Assembly (NCBI RefSeq): GCF_029893105.1 | Contig: NZ_JARXWG010000020.1 | Span: forward strand, 1 to 64,000 | From: Parabacteroides sp. PF5-9 | GTDB lineage: Bacteria > Bacteroidota > Bacteroidia > Bacteroidales > Tannerellaceae | Length of the DNA: 64,000 bases | Reading direction: 5' to 3' | In this document: positions 63,206-64,000 of the stretch, piece after piece | Numbering within the stretch: position 1 is the first letter of the stretch | Layout of the letters: each line of letters opens with the position of its first letter | Program-made: the position numbers and the translations under genes | Notes under the pieces: generated by a model | Seen by the model: the letters and a program-made list of their open reading frames with translations, nothing else | What the model was told of the DNA's origin: nothing | The model's database searches: none

Positions 63206-64000
63206 ATGAAAAATTATATGATCCTTATCGGCTTACTTATTGGAGTGTCGCTTACGGCGCAAACAAGAGTAGTCAAAAAAAATGCTGTAAAAGCAAATAA
63301 TTTCGGTATCACCTATTCACTTCCCAAAACCTCATTAATCATTCATGCAGAAGTCATAAAAACAACATCCAAGGCTGGCCCATACTACCAGTATGCCGAT
63401 CGTTATCTGGGAGTTAAAGACCCGGTTACAGCAGATAAAGTCTCTTATGAACTGGGGAAAATATCACTGGCCAATAAAGGGATACCTGATCCGGAGAATA
63501 CATATATTGTCGAATTCAAATCAGGAACTGTTGCTCCTTATGCCTATCTGACTGAAGAGGGACTCCTCTGCTCGATCAATGCCGAATATACCGCCGAAGA
63601 ATCAGAATTGGATATCATAAAAAAACAAAAAACAACTCCTGCAACAGCCACTAACACTTCTGTTTTTACAGAAGAACTACTGATGGCCGGATCTGTTGCC
63701 CGCCAGGCGGAAGTGGCCGCCCGTCAGATCTATCGTATTCGTGAAAGTCGCTTGAATATTTTAACCGGAGAGGCCGATAATATGCCACCGGATGGAAATG
63801 CGATGAAGTTGGTCATCGAACAACTGGAAGAACAGGAAAAATCGTTGACAAACCTGTTTACCGGTATCGTAAGTAAAGAAATCCAGATGTATGAAGTGGA
63901 TGAAATAATCCCTCATGACGATATGGAAAAAGAGATATTATTCCGTTTTTCAAATGCATTAGGCATTGTCGATGCGGATGATTTGGGAGGTATTCCCGTA
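63206..64000 (+). CDS. DUF4831 family exported protein (partial, 3' end outside window)
   Basis: The reading frame from the ATG at 63206 stays open to the window edge (265 codons). It has a signal peptide (MKNYMILIGLLIGVSLTAQ). Recognisable stretches are GITYSLPKTSLIIHAEV, GPYYQYADRYLGV, YIVEFKSGTVAPYAYLTEEGLLCSIN, and a helix around RQAEVAARQIYRIRESRLNILTGEADNMPPDG. The last is typical of DUF4831, a Bacteroidetes family of unknown function. It is probably periplasmic or surface-associated. It has its own promoter, 83 bp after proC. Confidence 0.85.
   Translation, partial: MKNYMILIGLLIGVSLTAQTRVVKKNAVKANNFGITYSLPKTSLIIHAEVIKTTSKAGPYYQYADRYLGVKDPVTADKVSYELGKISLANKGIPDPENTYIVEFKSGTVAPYAYLTEEGLLCSINAEYTAEESELDIIKKQKTTPATATNTSVFTEELLMAGSVARQAEVAARQIYRIRESRLNILTGEADNMPPDGNAMKLVIEQLEEQEKSLTNLFTGIVSKEIQMYEVDEIIPHDDMEKEILFRFSNALGIVDADDLGGIPV

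Overview
The window looks like a chromosomal segment of a gut-type Bacteroidales bacterium, most likely Parabacteroides or a close relative; the genus is inferred from overall gene content and protein style, not from a search. Supporting signs are many Bacteroidetes-type promoters (TAnnTTTG -7 boxes, some with a TTG/TTTG about 20 bp upstream), near-absence of strong Shine-Dalgarno sites, an RNA matching what is known of the Bacteroidales-1 motif beside rplT, an ECF sigma/FecR pair, GH78 rhamnosidases with a complete rhamnose catabolic set, and PepSY-like, GIN and DUF4831 proteins. No tRNA, rRNA, CRISPR array, phage or intact insertion sequence was seen.

Layout. 1-9.9 kb (minus strand): a structured RNA, then rplT, rpmI, infC, thrS, a TPR protein, a biotin-carrier plus carboxyltransferase pair, def and ruvX. 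10-13.8 kb: a polyprenyl-phosphate sugar transferase, an OmpA-family protein and rfbA (surface polysaccharide and envelope). 14-18.2 kb: three secreted esterases in a row. 19-23.4 kb (plus): an ECF sigma/anti-sigma pair between two paralogous surface proteins with carboxypeptidase-regulatory-like domains, one carrying an N-terminal STN domain but no TonB barrel. 24.4-26.7 kb: a nucleotide-sugar dehydrogenase overlapping a membrane-anchored DNA/RNA nuclease. 27.6-38.9 kb (minus): a seven-gene rhamnose operon, rhaB-rhaA-rhaT-rhaD followed by three GH78-type enzymes, which together free L-rhamnose from glycans, import it and convert it to dihydroxyacetone phosphate and lactaldehyde. 39.2-49.7 kb: FKBP lipoprotein, apiosidase-like hydrolase, cation/proton antiporter, glycogen branching enzyme with a mannose-6-phosphate isomerase, GH2 enzyme, YkvA protein. 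50.1-54.4 kb (plus): two-component system, two PepSY-like proteins, an outer-membrane barrel. 54.4-58.2 kb (minus): a decayed C10 peptidase with its surviving lipoprotein partner, a GIN-domain protein, and a DEAD-box helicase/cold-shock/RRM RNA-chaperone operon. 58.5-64 kb: ferredoxin-linked aldo/keto reductase, AraC regulator, C1 peptidase, proC and the start of a DUF4831 protein.

The most unusual content is intergenic. Four gaps carry arrays of 16-bp near-palindromes of form TTASASSTASSTSTAA, repeated at exactly 22-bp spacing, in which units differ mainly by G/C swaps at six fixed positions, and one end of every array is the perfect palindrome. A fifth gap has a different sequence with the same 22-bp, four-unit design. 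Two further gaps carry inverted copies of a REP-like hairpin cluster. I do not recognise the 22-bp arrays as a described element, and they are the main candidates for something new here.
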